Below, piece after piece: positions 1 to 7,858 of a stretch of 64,000 bases of DNA. A program made the translations under genes and the position numbers. The stretch's first letter is position 1, and every line of letters begins with the position of its first letter. The notes under the pieces were generated by a model that searched no databases, was not told the DNA's origin, and saw only the letters and a list, made by a program, of their open reading frames with translations. The DNA is from Sorangium cellulosum (GTDB lineage: Bacteria; Myxococcota_A; Polyangia; Polyangiales; Polyangiaceae): the NCBI RefSeq assembly GCF_004135735.1, contig NZ_CP012670.1, forward strand, positions 2,232,001 to 2,296,000, written 5' to 3'.

Positions 1-369
1 GGGTCGGTCCGCGGCTTCGCGCTCTCTCCCTACCTTCTCATGTCCTTCGTTCACCTGTTCGCGGCGGTCTTCGCGACGATCTTCGCGGGCGTGATGGCGG
101 TGAGCGTGCATCGCAAGCTGATCTCGCTGCTGACCTCCGTCGTCGTGCTCTCGGCGCTCGTCTCGCTGGCGTTCGTCGGCTTCTATAACCCGAGCTTGCG
201 GGCGATCAGCGTGCTCAACCCCCTGTACCACGGCGTGGCCCTGATCGATACGGCCGAGGCCGCTCGCGCGCGCGACGCGGTCGCGCCCGTGCTCTGGCTC
301 GCGGGGTACTCGGCGCTGGCCCTCGCGTACGGCGCGCGGCGCGCCGCCGCGCTCGCCGGGGAGGAGTGA
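1..369 (+). CDS. ABC-2 type exporter permease, 3' part
   Basis: The reading frame is open from the window edge and ends at 369, giving the last 122 residues of a membrane protein. Three hydrophobic stretches are visible (around residues 15-35, 45-62 and 95-113), with basic residues between them. The next gene starts 3 bases downstream and is also an ABC-2 style membrane protein, so the two probably form a heteromeric exporter with an ATPase encoded upstream of the window. The substrate cannot be read from the sequence. The N-terminus is missing, so family placement rests on hydropathy and context. Confidence 0.7.
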   Translation, partial: GSVRGFALSPYLLMSFVHLFAAVFATIFAGVMAVSVHRKLISLLTSVVVLSALVSLAFVGFYNPSLRAISVLNPLYHGVALIDTAEAARARDAVAPVLWLAGYSALALAYGARRAAALAGEE

Positions 370-372
370 CTC

Positions 373-1149
373 ATGCTCTCGCATCACGCGCGCCTCGAGC
401 TGCGCTCCGCGTTCTCGCTGCGGCACGGCGTGCTGCTCTTGGCCCTCTTCGGCGGGGTGGTGCTCGACTCGTACCTTTTGCCGGCGATGCCAGCCGCCGT
501 CTATCGCTTCTTCGAGCGGCTGTGCCGCATGAGGAGCTGGACGGAGATCGTCCTGTTCAACGACTACATGGCGGTGTTCGCCGGCCTGTTCTGGGTCGGC
601 GTCGTCGACTCGCTGCGCGTCCACGTCGTGCCGGTCGAGGAGGGCTATCTCGACTTGCTCCTGTCGAAGCCGCTCGCGCGCTCCCGCTACCTCCTCGCGC
701 GGGTGCTGCCGATCTTCGCCGTCATCGCGCTCATGGGCGTCGGGCTGTCGCTCTTTCTGCCGCTCAAGATCGCGCTCATCAACGGCCCCCGCGACCTCGA
801 CGTGCCGGGCACGATCGGCGCGGCGCTCGCGATCGTGGCGCTCGTCCTCGCGTGCGTGGCGGTGCTCAACCTCGTGTTCCTCTTCGCGAAGGAGACGTAT
901 CACGCCGTGCTGCTCTCCTTCGTGCTGTTCGCCGCCGTCGTGCTCCCCGGCGCGATGTTCATGTACCGGCCCGACCTCTTCGCCGGCCGGGAGGCGCTGC
1001 GCGATGTCGTCGTGTTCCCGGCGAACCTCGTGTGGCACGCGGGCGCGATGCCGGCGCTCGCGCCGGCCCTGTCGCTCGCGGCGCTGGCGCTCAGCGCCGC
1101 GATGATCCTCCTCGGCGCGCGCCGGCTCGAGCGCGCCGACGTGGGGTGA
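373..1149 (+). CDS. ABC-2 family permease
   Basis: A 258-residue polytopic membrane protein with about six hydrophobic segments. Near the N-terminus is a loop containing a phrase of the type 'EEGYLDLLLSKPLARSRY', which is characteristic of ABC-2 permeases (the region preceding the second helix, where a 'lllskPlsR' pattern recurs). It follows the upstream permease by 3 bases and is surely cotranscribed and translationally coupled. It would act in the cytoplasmic membrane as the second half of the exporter pore. Substrate unknown. It ends 45 bases before a convergent gene, with a hairpin between them. Confidence 0.75.
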   Translation: MLSHHARLELRSAFSLRHGVLLLALFGGVVLDSYLLPAMPAAVYRFFERLCRMRSWTEIVLFNDYMAVFAGLFWVGVVDSLRVHVVPVEEGYLDLLLSKPLARSRYLLARVLPIFAVIALMGVGLSLFLPLKIALINGPRDLDVPGTIGAALAIVALVLACVAVLNLVFLFAKETYHAVLLSFVLFAAVVLPGAMFMYRPDLFAGREALRDVVVFPANLVWHAGAMPALAPALSLAALALSAAMILLGARRLERADVG

Positions 1150-1162
1150 GCGCGCCTCCCGC

Positions 1163-1188
1163 GGTCGCCGAGCCGGGCGACGGCGACC
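1163..1188. terminator. Hairpin between convergent genes
   Basis: GGTCGCCG at 1163-1170 pairs perfectly with CGGCGACC at 1181-1188 around a 10-base loop. It lies in the 45-base gap between the permease gene and the convergent DUF2288 gene. There is no T-tract, as is common in such GC-rich genomes, so a terminator role is inferred from position. Confidence 0.5.
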
Positions 1189-1194
1189 AGGACC

Positions 1195-1509
1195 TCAGGA
1201 CGGCGGCGGCGAGGCCGGCCGGCGCACGAGCACGAACGGCGCGACCACGAGCGAGACGAAGCGCAGGTCCACCTGGAGCGGCCAGCGCGCGAGCTCCTCG
1301 GCCGTGGGCTTGGTCAGCTTGCCGGCCGAGATCCAGGCCTGGACCGCGGCGGCGTCGTTCGAGGCCACGGCCACGCCGACGTCGACGAGGTCCAGGTCGG
1401 AGGCGACGAGGATGACGGCGTCACGCGCCACATGGGCGCGGAGATCGGTCCACAGGACCTCTCCGAGCGTCTCGGTGAGCTGTTCGCGCATGAGGGGAGC
1501 ATAGAACAC
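1195..1509 (-). CDS. DUF2288 family protein
   Basis: A 104-residue soluble protein. The pattern 'LGEVLWTDLRAHVARDAVI', followed by 'DLDLVDVGVAVASNDAA' and a 'W..AGKLTKPTAEELARW' helix, matches the small conserved DUF2288 family, whose members are about 100 residues and of unknown function. The C-terminal stretch ends with the usual hydrophobic 'APFVLV' strand. It stands alone on the minus strand, convergent with the exporter genes. No catalytic motif is visible. Confidence 0.75.
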   Translation of the reverse strand: MFYAPLMREQLTETLGEVLWTDLRAHVARDAVILVASDLDLVDVGVAVASNDAAAVQAWISAGKLTKPTAEELARWPLQVDLRFVSLVVAPFVLVRRPASPPPS

Positions 1510-1589
1510 GGCCAGCGGACGCCAAGCCGGCGAAGCGCCGCGGCAGCGCGCCCCACCACCCCCGGATCATCCGGGGCGTCGTCCGGCCG

Positions 1590-2591
1590 TCACCAGCCGA
1601 GGTTGCGGTCCAGCCAGCGGTCGATCTGCTTCCAGCCGATCGGCGCGCCGAGGTGGCCGTTCAGGATGTGGCCCGAATACGGCACGAGCGCCGTGGTGAC
1701 GTGCTCGGCGCTCGTGTAGAGGGCCGCATCGGAGTCGACGTACGAGGCCGGCTGCAGCTCGTCGCCTTCCCCGAACTGGATGAGCACCGGGCTCGTCACG
1801 CCGTCGAGGAGGGCGACCGAAGGATCGGCGGAGACCGCGAGGAGGCTGAGGAACTGCCCGCGCGTGTAGGTGCTGGCGATGGTGGTGTTGTCGTAGTCGA
1901 TGACCGCCGGGTCCGCCGTCGCGGCGTCGTAGAAGACCTCCGTGCGGATCTCCGTCGGGATCGAGATATAGGAGCTCTCGAGCATCGCCGAGATCGCCTC
2001 GGGGGGCACCGGGATCGGGTGCGGCGTGAACGTGAAGCCGGTGTTGACGAGGACGTCCGCGTCATTGTAGGTGCTCTGCACGTACGAGCCGATGATGGCG
2101 CCGTTCGAGTGGCCGACCAGCGCGATCCGGTGGAAAGGCCACTTGAAGAGCCCCCCCGGGTTCCGCATCTCGGTGAGGATCTGGTGCACGCTGTCGGCGG
2201 TCTCGGCCAGATCGACGAAATCGCCGTCCGGCTTGCTGCTCTCTCCGGCCCCGAGCATGTCGAGCGCCAGGACGGCGTACCCCTCGGCGACCATGTACCG
2301 GGCGTACGAATAATCGCGCCCGCCGAACGACGGCATGTCCCAGTACTTGTGCGTGTAGGTCAGGCCGTGCACGAGCACCTGAAGGGGGCGGTGCTTGTAG
2401 CTGCCGCGGTAGTAGAGATAGCCGACGACGTCGTACGTGTTGCCGTCGGAGAGGGTCACCGGGAACACCAGCCGTTCGACCCTGGTGTGCCGGCTCGACG
2501 ACGACGCCTCGGCCTGGGCGGCGGGGAGAGCGGTCGCGGAGAGCGCGGCGGAGAAGAGCAACGTGCTGACAGTGCGAAAATACAAGTTCAT
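1590..2591 (-). CDS. Secreted alpha/beta hydrolase
   Basis: 333 residues. The first 28 form a signal peptide (basic start, hydrophobic core, cleavage near AQA-EA). The mature part has an alpha/beta-hydrolase fold: the oxyanion strand 'VLVHGLTYTH' at about 73-82, a nucleophile elbow GHSNG with Ser162, an acidic strand 'FGEGDE' at about 275, and 'YSGHILNGHLG' providing the likely catalytic His near the C-terminus. This is the layout of lipase/esterase-like hydrolases, exported to the periplasm or medium. The substrate is unknown. It is monocistronic, with about 480 bases of non-coding DNA upstream. Confidence 0.85.
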   Translation of the reverse strand: MNLYFRTVSTLLFSAALSATALPAAQAEASSSSRHTRVERLVFPVTLSDGNTYDVVGYLYYRGSYKHRPLQVLVHGLTYTHKYWDMPSFGGRDYSYARYMVAEGYAVLALDMLGAGESSKPDGDFVDLAETADSVHQILTEMRNPGGLFKWPFHRIALVGHSNGAIIGSYVQSTYNDADVLVNTGFTFTPHPIPVPPEAISAMLESSYISIPTEIRTEVFYDAATADPAVIDYDNTTIASTYTRGQFLSLLAVSADPSVALLDGVTSPVLIQFGEGDELQPASYVDSDAALYTSAEHVTTALVPYSGHILNGHLGAPIGWKQIDRWLDRNLGW

Positions 2592-3071
2592 CGCTTGACC
2601 CTCGTGGTTGCTGCGCGTGCACGGAAGGGAGGTGACGGCCCGCTGGGCGAGCGCCGTCTGTCGTCCGCAGCACGGACATCAGGAATTTCTCGCAAACGCT
2701 GGACCAGGAGGCCTCTGCATCCGTCCAGCGGCGCGCGCTGGACCCTCGCCGCGCCGATCACCGCGAGCGCGGGAGATTTCGGCCGCAAGCGCGGGAGATT
2801 CCGGTCTTCTGCGCGCCCCCCGCCGTGAACGGCCGGATCCGCGGAGGCCGTGACCGTCGTGGGCGTCGCGCGAACCATTGCGCTGTCCCGCAACGGATTG
2901 CGTACGTGAAGGGCACGGATGTCCTGGTTCCCGTGAAGGATCAACAATGCAATGCGACCCGAGCTGTCGTGATGGGTGTAAATTTGCCGTCTTGCTCGAC
3001 GGGTCGTGTCGACGGCCACGACGAGAGCGCTGCGTTCGCTCCGGGTCGGGCGCTCCCCGGGCCGCCGCCGC
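2592..3071. other. Intergenic region, 480 bases
   Basis: This gap separates the hydrolase gene (start at 2591, minus strand) from the 3' end of the TonB receptor gene. It must hold the hydrolase promoter. No convincing gene, repeat or RNA is seen. AT content rises between about 2890 and 2995, which may mark regulatory DNA. Confidence 0.4.
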
Positions 3072-5720
3072 TCAGAAGCTCGCTTCGCCGCCGATGCTGG
3101 GGATCACGATCGGGCCGAGCTCCTCCGGCTCGCAGCCGCGCAGGATCGAGCACTCGTATTGCAGCGTCTCCTTCCCGGCGGTCGCGTTGAGCACCTCGAT
3201 CGTGAGCGCGATCCATCGCCCCTCGTCGAACACCCACCGCTTCTCCAGGCGCAGGTCGAGCCGGAAGAACGCCGGCAGCCGCTCCGGCAGGTCGAGATTG
3301 CGCACGTACCGGGCGATCTGCGCGCGCAGCCGCTCGCGGCGCCGGATGTCCTCCTCCGTATCGGGGCGATCCTCGTCGTTGTCGGGGCGCGGATCGGTCC
3401 TGTCGCCGTTTCCCCAGATGCGGTAATCGATCGTCATCGGGACGCCGCTGTAGAACACCGCCCGCCCGCCGAGCTTGAAGCCGCGGCCCAGGTCGTAGGC
3501 GGCGGCCAGGTTGAGCACGTGGCGGCGATCGAAGGCCGAGTCGAAGGTCTCCCGGCCGATGTGACGGACGGACCTCGAGAGGGTGTACGACACGAACCCT
3601 CCGAGCCGCTTCGACAGGCTGCGATGCGCGTGGAGCTCCACGCCGTGGGTGCTGCCCAGGCCGCGCAGCTCCGCGCGCTGCCCGAGGCCGACATCGGTGG
3701 CCGGCAGCCGGCTGCCGAGGGCGTCGCTCAGGTCGAAGAAGCCGCTCCGGAACGCGGTGACCGTGGCCTGGATCCCCTCGGGCAGGCGGAGCTCGACGCC
3801 CGCGCTCGCGAGCAGGCCGGTCTGCACGCCGCCGCGCAGGCCGCCCACCTGCAGGCCGGGCACGGCGCCGAGGAAGCTCGGCGGCTGGTGGGTCACGCCG
3901 AATGCGCTCAGCAGGGCGACGCCGGGGGTCACCGCGAGCCGCGTCGCGAGCCGCGGATCCGCGGTGATCTCGGCGGCGCCGTCGGACGCGAAGAGGTCGC
4001 CGCGCAGGCCCGGGACGACCTCGAGCTCGGGCGTGGCGCGCACGACGACATCGGCCCAGAGCCCCGCGGCGAGGTCCTCGCGGCTCGTGAAGAGGCGGGC
4101 GAACGCCCGGTCGTTCCGGCTCGGGTGGTCGCCGTCGTTCTCGCGGATGTCGATATCGAACCGCTCGAGCTGCGCGTCGGCGCCGGCGCGCACCGTGATC
4201 CGCTCCGAGGCAGGCGCGGAGAGCTCCACGCGCGCGCCGACGAGGCGCGCGCGGCCCGCCCGCTCGCCGTCCTGGTTCGAGCTCTCGTCGTAGCCGAGCG
4301 TGACGGCGTGCCGCAGGCGGCCCCCGCGGCCGAAGGACCTGTCGTAACGGAGGTCGAGCCGGTGGAAGTCGCCGGCGAGCACCACGTCGATGTCCCCGTC
4401 GTCCTCGATCTCGGCGAGGTAGTCGTGCGACCCGAAGGCGAAGAGCCCGAGCCTGTCGTACGGCGACAGATCGTAGGTGACGCGCGCCTGGTAATCCCAG
4501 TACCCGAGCTCCACGCCGGGCGAGGACAGCGAGAGGAGCGCGCCCGGGTACGCGTAGCGCCCGCCGACGAGCGCGGCGCCGCGGCCGCCGGCCCACGGCG
4601 CCTCGACGAGCGCGCCCGCGTCGAACAGCCGGAGGTTGGCCTCGCCGTGGAACAGGCGCTCCGGCTCCCGCGTCTCGCCGGCGACGATGCCCCCGGTGTA
4701 CCGGCCGAAGCGCGCCGGGAAGCCGCCGGGGTGGAGGTCGACCCGCTCGATGAGCGCCGGGTGGATCACGCTGGGGCCGAGCGCCACGTGATAGAGCAGG
4801 GGCACGCGCACGCCGTCGACGAAGTAGCCGACGTTGCCCGGCGGCGCGCCGCGCACGAAGAAGTAGGGCACGCCCGAGGCGATGGGCGTCACGCCGGGCA
4901 TCGCCTCGATGGCGCGGAAGGGGTCGCCGAACGCTCCGGGCATCTGGCGCACTTCTTCGCGGGTCATCGAGGTGGTCATGGGCGCGGCGCGCTCGCCGAG
5001 CACGACGACGTCGATGGCCCTCTCGGCGGGCGCCTGTGCCCGCGGGCCGGGCGCTGCGCGCTCCCCGGGCGGCGCGGGCCGCGGCATGGCCGGCGGCCGC
5101 GGCCCGGGCGCCGGGGCGCGGAACGCTACGCGGAGCAGGATGCGCGCGGCGACGGGCCGCCCGTCGCGCCGGGCGGGCTCGAACTGCCAGGAGGGGGCCG
5201 CCTGCACCGCGGCGCCCGCGAACGGCTCCACGCCTGCCACCGCCTCGGCCTCGCCCACGGTTCCGTCGGCGCGCACGACGATGCGGAGCACCACGGTGGC
5301 ATCGCCCGTCGCGCCGGGCGGGTAGGGCGGCTCCGTGGGGCCGAGCGGGGACGGCATGGTGACCGAGGCGGCCTGGGTCGGAGCGGCCGCAACCTGGGTC
5401 GGAGCGGCCGCAACCTGGGTCGGAGCGGCCGCAACCTGGGTCGGAGCGGCCGCAACCTGGGTCGGAGCGGCCACCTGGGTCGGAGCGGCCGCAACCTGGG
5501 TCGGAGCGGCCGCAACCTGGGTCGGAGCGGCCGCAACCTGGGTCGGAGCGGCCGCAACCTGGGTCGGAGCGGCCGCAACCTGGGTCGGAGCGGCCGCAAC
5601 CTGGGTCGGCGCGGCCCTGGCCTCGTCCGCGGCGAAGAGGAAACCCGCGCCGAGGATCGCGGCCGCGGCTCTGCGTCCGGCTCGGCGTGCGAAGCCCCGG
5701 CTGTTTCCCGTGTCCTCCAT
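3072..5720 (-). CDS. TonB-dependent receptor with N-terminal TonB-like domain
   Basis: 882 residues from the ATG at 5720, chosen because a signal peptide (Arg-rich n-region, then AAAAILGAGFLFAADEARA) follows at once. An in-frame start at 5984 would overlap the divergent nuclease gene. Order: signal peptide 1-36; twelve APTQVAA-type repeats at about 37-120; a TonB C-terminal-like domain at about 125-215 (phrases 'YPPGATGDATVVLRIVVRADG' and 'SWQFEPA'); a plug domain with 'VVVLGERA', 'GDPFRAIEAMPGV' and 'FFVRGAPPGNVGYFVDGV'; then a 22-stranded-type beta-barrel ending in phenylalanine, as outer-membrane proteins do. It should import a ligand across the outer membrane, ligand unknown. Fusion of a TonB domain to its receptor is unusual. 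The repeat segment belongs to the window-wide CAACCTGGGTCGG family. Confidence 0.88.
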   Translation of the reverse strand: MEDTGNSRGFARRAGRRAAAAILGAGFLFAADEARAAPTQVAAAPTQVAAAPTQVAAAPTQVAAAPTQVAAAPTQVAAAPTQVAAPTQVAAAPTQVAAAPTQVAAAPTQVAAAPTQAASVTMPSPLGPTEPPYPPGATGDATVVLRIVVRADGTVGEAEAVAGVEPFAGAAVQAAPSWQFEPARRDGRPVAARILLRVAFRAPAPGPRPPAMPRPAPPGERAAPGPRAQAPAERAIDVVVLGERAAPMTTSMTREEVRQMPGAFGDPFRAIEAMPGVTPIASGVPYFFVRGAPPGNVGYFVDGVRVPLLYHVALGPSVIHPALIERVDLHPGGFPARFGRYTGGIVAGETREPERLFHGEANLRLFDAGALVEAPWAGGRGAALVGGRYAYPGALLSLSSPGVELGYWDYQARVTYDLSPYDRLGLFAFGSHDYLAEIEDDGDIDVVLAGDFHRLDLRYDRSFGRGGRLRHAVTLGYDESSNQDGERAGRARLVGARVELSAPASERITVRAGADAQLERFDIDIRENDGDHPSRNDRAFARLFTSREDLAAGLWADVVVRATPELEVVPGLRGDLFASDGAAEITADPRLATRLAVTPGVALLSAFGVTHQPPSFLGAVPGLQVGGLRGGVQTGLLASAGVELRLPEGIQATVTAFRSGFFDLSDALGSRLPATDVGLGQRAELRGLGSTHGVELHAHRSLSKRLGGFVSYTLSRSVRHIGRETFDSAFDRRHVLNLAAAYDLGRGFKLGGRAVFYSGVPMTIDYRIWGNGDRTDPRPDNDEDRPDTEEDIRRRERLRAQIARYVRNLDLPERLPAFFRLDLRLEKRWVFDEGRWIALTIEVLNATAGKETLQYECSILRGCEPEELGPIVIPSIGGEASF
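5372..5611 (+). repeat. Repeat array A (CAACCTGGGTCGG core), inside a gene
   Basis: Twelve near-perfect units of 21 bases (GTCGGAGCGGCCGCAACCTGG), each with a NotI palindrome GCGGCCGC. One unit near 5461-5478 is shortened by exactly three bases to 18, so the frame is kept. On the minus strand it encodes APTQVAA repeats of the TonB receptor linker. The core CAACCTGGGTCGG is the same as in the intergenic arrays at 13.7, 43.9 and 45.4 kb. Confidence 0.95.
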
Positions 5721-5868
5721 CGGGCCTCTGGAAATCGTGGAGAGTCTGCACGGCATGCTCAAGCAGAACACGCCGACTCGCTCGCTGCCGCGGTGCGCCG
5801 CCTTGACGGAGGCACGGTCGCGCTGGACGACAGGGCCATCGCTGCCGTAGATCACGTCCGGCACTGCC

Positions 5869-6876
5869 GTGGGTTCCAGGAAAAAGCGAAAGAGGAAATC
5901 CTGGGGTTCCCGCGCGCTGGTCGCGCTGGTGGTGACCGGGCTCAGCGCTGCCGGGGTCAAGTGCGGCCTCGAGCGCGGGCTCAAGGAGCTCGGCCTGGAT
6001 GGCGAGGGCGGCCCCTCGCGGCCCTCGCCCTCGCCCGGCCGCCCCAGCAGCTCCGCGCCGCCGAAGGGCTCCGCCCCCCCACGCCCGCCCGCGGCGGGCG
6101 CGCACCTGGAGCTCGGCGTCCCGGCCCGCGCGGACCTCCGGGCCGGCCAGGGCCAGGCCGCGGCGTCCGACGATCACCTGATGATCAAGCCCCAGTACGC
6201 CCTCTCCTACAACCGCTCGAGGAACGTCGCGAACTGGGTGAGCTGGCGGCTCGACGCCGCGTCGTTCGGCGCCACGCCCCGCTACCGGGGCAAGTTCCTC
6301 GCCGACGGCGCGCTGCCGGACGGCTGGTACCGCGTGCAGCACGACGACTACACGGGCTCCGGCTTCGATCGCGGCCACATGGTCCGCTCCGAGGAGCGGA
6401 CCCGGACCGCCGAGGACAACAAGGCGACGTTCCTGCTCACCAACATCCTGCCGCAGCGGCACGACCTCAACGCCGGCCCGTGGCTCCGGCTCGAGGAAGA
6501 GTGCCAGGAGCTCGCGCAGAAGAAGCGGCGTGTGCTGTTCCTGGTCGCCGGCGGCCTCTTCGACGAGCGCGAACGCGAGACCCGGCGCGCTCTCCCCGCC
6601 ACCATCGGCAACGGCGTCGCCGTGCCGGCGGCGTACTTCAAGATCGCGGTGGTCCTGGAGCCGGGGCAGGGCGCGGCGGACATCGGGCCGTCGACGCGGG
6701 TCATCGCGGCGGTGATGCCGAACGAGACCGGGATCCTGGACGAGGGCTGGGAGCAGTACCGGACGACGGTGGACGACATCGAGCGCCGCGCCGGCTACGA
6801 TTTCCTGACGGCCGTGCCCGAGGCAACGCAGCGGGTCATCGAGGCGCGCGTCGACAGCGAGCCCGCCGGCCGCTGA
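5869..6876 (+). CDS. DNA/RNA non-specific endonuclease (NucA type)
   Basis: 335 residues from a GTG. A basic N-terminus (RKKRKRK) followed by a hydrophobic segment (about 15-31) is a signal or anchor sequence, then a Pro/Ser-rich linker to about 78. The nuclease domain carries the beta-beta-alpha-metal motif 'GFDRGHM' with catalytic His170 in DRGH. Downstream, 'TNILPQRHDLNAGPWLRLEEE' supplies the Mg-binding Asn201 and a Glu near 210. The family degrades single- and double-stranded DNA and RNA without sequence preference. It would act in the periplasm or outside the cell. The gene converges on a NuiA-like inhibitor gene only 9 bases beyond its stop, which supports the assignment. Confidence 0.9.
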   Translation: MGSRKKRKRKSWGSRALVALVVTGLSAAGVKCGLERGLKELGLDGEGGPSRPSPSPGRPSSSAPPKGSAPPRPPAAGAHLELGVPARADLRAGQGQAAASDDHLMIKPQYALSYNRSRNVANWVSWRLDAASFGATPRYRGKFLADGALPDGWYRVQHDDYTGSGFDRGHMVRSEERTRTAEDNKATFLLTNILPQRHDLNAGPWLRLEEECQELAQKKRRVLFLVAGGLFDERERETRRALPATIGNGVAVPAAYFKIAVVLEPGQGAADIGPSTRVIAAVMPNETGILDEGWEQYRTTVDDIERRAGYDFLTAVPEATQRVIEARVDSEPAGR

Positions 6877-6885
6877 GCGGCGCGA

Positions 6886-7299
6886 TCAGGTCTCGACGAC
6901 CTTCGTCCTGAGCCCGAGCCACGCGCCCGACGGGTGGCGGCCGAGGACGTACACGTCGATATCCACGCTCCCCACCCGGTAGACGCGCAGGTCGGTCAGG
7001 TGGGCCTCCAGCAGCGCCACGAGCTGCCGGTATCGCCCGGCGTCGGTCAGCGCCGCGTCGCCGGCCTCCTCCGCCGGCTCGAGCACCGGGGCGAAGAAGT
7101 CGCCGACGGTCGTGACCTCGACCGGCGTCTGCGCGGCGGCGCCTTGCGCCGCGCGCAGCGCGGACGGCGAGGGGACGTCGCCGCCGTCCCATCGGAACGG
7201 GCGCAGCGGGTGGTCGGACTCGCTGGGGAACAGCAGCGGCTGCGCGGCCTCCTCCAGGGAGGCGAGGAGCTCTTCTGGCGACGCGGTGTAGACCTGCAT
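6886..7299 (-). CDS. Nuclease A inhibitor-like protein (NuiA family)
   Basis: 137 residues from the ATG at 7299, preceded by GGAG six bases upstream; a GTG at 7326 would add nine residues. The C-terminal half 'LRVYRVGSVDIDVYVLGRHP', followed by 'WLGLRTKVVET', is the hallmark ending of NuiA inhibitors, known to bind the active site of the NucA nuclease of Anabaena. An 'EVTTVGDFF' strand and a helical 'YRQLVALLEAHL' segment precede it. No signal peptide, so it would protect the cytoplasm. It is convergent with, and 9 bases from, a NucA-type nuclease gene. That is a natural toxin/inhibitor pairing, though transcribed separately. Confidence 0.85.
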   Translation of the reverse strand: MQVYTASPEELLASLEEAAQPLLFPSESDHPLRPFRWDGGDVPSPSALRAAQGAAAQTPVEVTTVGDFFAPVLEPAEEAGDAALTDAGRYRQLVALLEAHLTDLRVYRVGSVDIDVYVLGRHPSGAWLGLRTKVVET

Positions 7300-7858
7300 G
7301 GGACGCTCCGGAGGCGGGCCGCGCACGGCGCCCGCCCATCGACTGGGACGATCATTTCACCGTGACACTCCATGCCGCGCACCTCATCGCCGCACGAAGT
7401 CGGGATACGTGCGTTCCGCCCCGATCGGCTCCCCGGACGGAACCAACCAGGCCGAGCCATGCGATGCGCGATCGTGTCCTCTTCATGACGGCGCGTCGAA
7501 GGGGCCCAGGCACCCGTGCGACATGGCCCACCTCCCTTCCGGCGTCAATCGCCGGCCCGCCGCGTGGGCTCCGGCAACCCACGGGGATCAAAGCTGCTCT
7601 CCGCTGTCAGGCCCGGACCACGCCGCCGGGTCTTGACATCCCGCGAACAGCCCCGAGCCCTCGGTTCCGGGCGTGTCGCCGCCGACCGGACGGCGCTCCC
7701 GCGGGCGGCCGCTGCGCGGGAAAATCCGCTTGCTCCCGGAGGTTTGGCGATGGTACCGGGACGCGCCCACCCCCGGGCGTCGATCCACCCTTCCGCTTTC
7801 CCTTCCTGCGTTGCATGCTCGGCGGAAACCCGAGCAAGGAACAAGGATTCAAGGTGCC
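7300..7858. other. Intergenic region, 559 bases
   Basis: Divergent gap between the nuclease inhibitor gene and the aldolase gene. It must contain both promoters. No conserved gene, repeat or RNA could be recognised. The sequence just before the aldolase (GGAACAAGGATTCAAGGTGCC) has purine-rich stretches that could serve as its ribosome binding site. Confidence 0.4.

Noticed and set aside
5335..5850. Plus-strand frames through array A giving WVGAAAT repeats
   Set aside because: The array reads open in several frames; only the receptor frame continues into recognised domains.
2941..6911. Very long open frames antisense to or overlapping the TonB receptor and nuclease genes
   Set aside because: They are by-products of high third-position GC; their translations are Arg/Ala/Gly-rich without domains, while the receptor frame has signal peptide, plug and barrel features.
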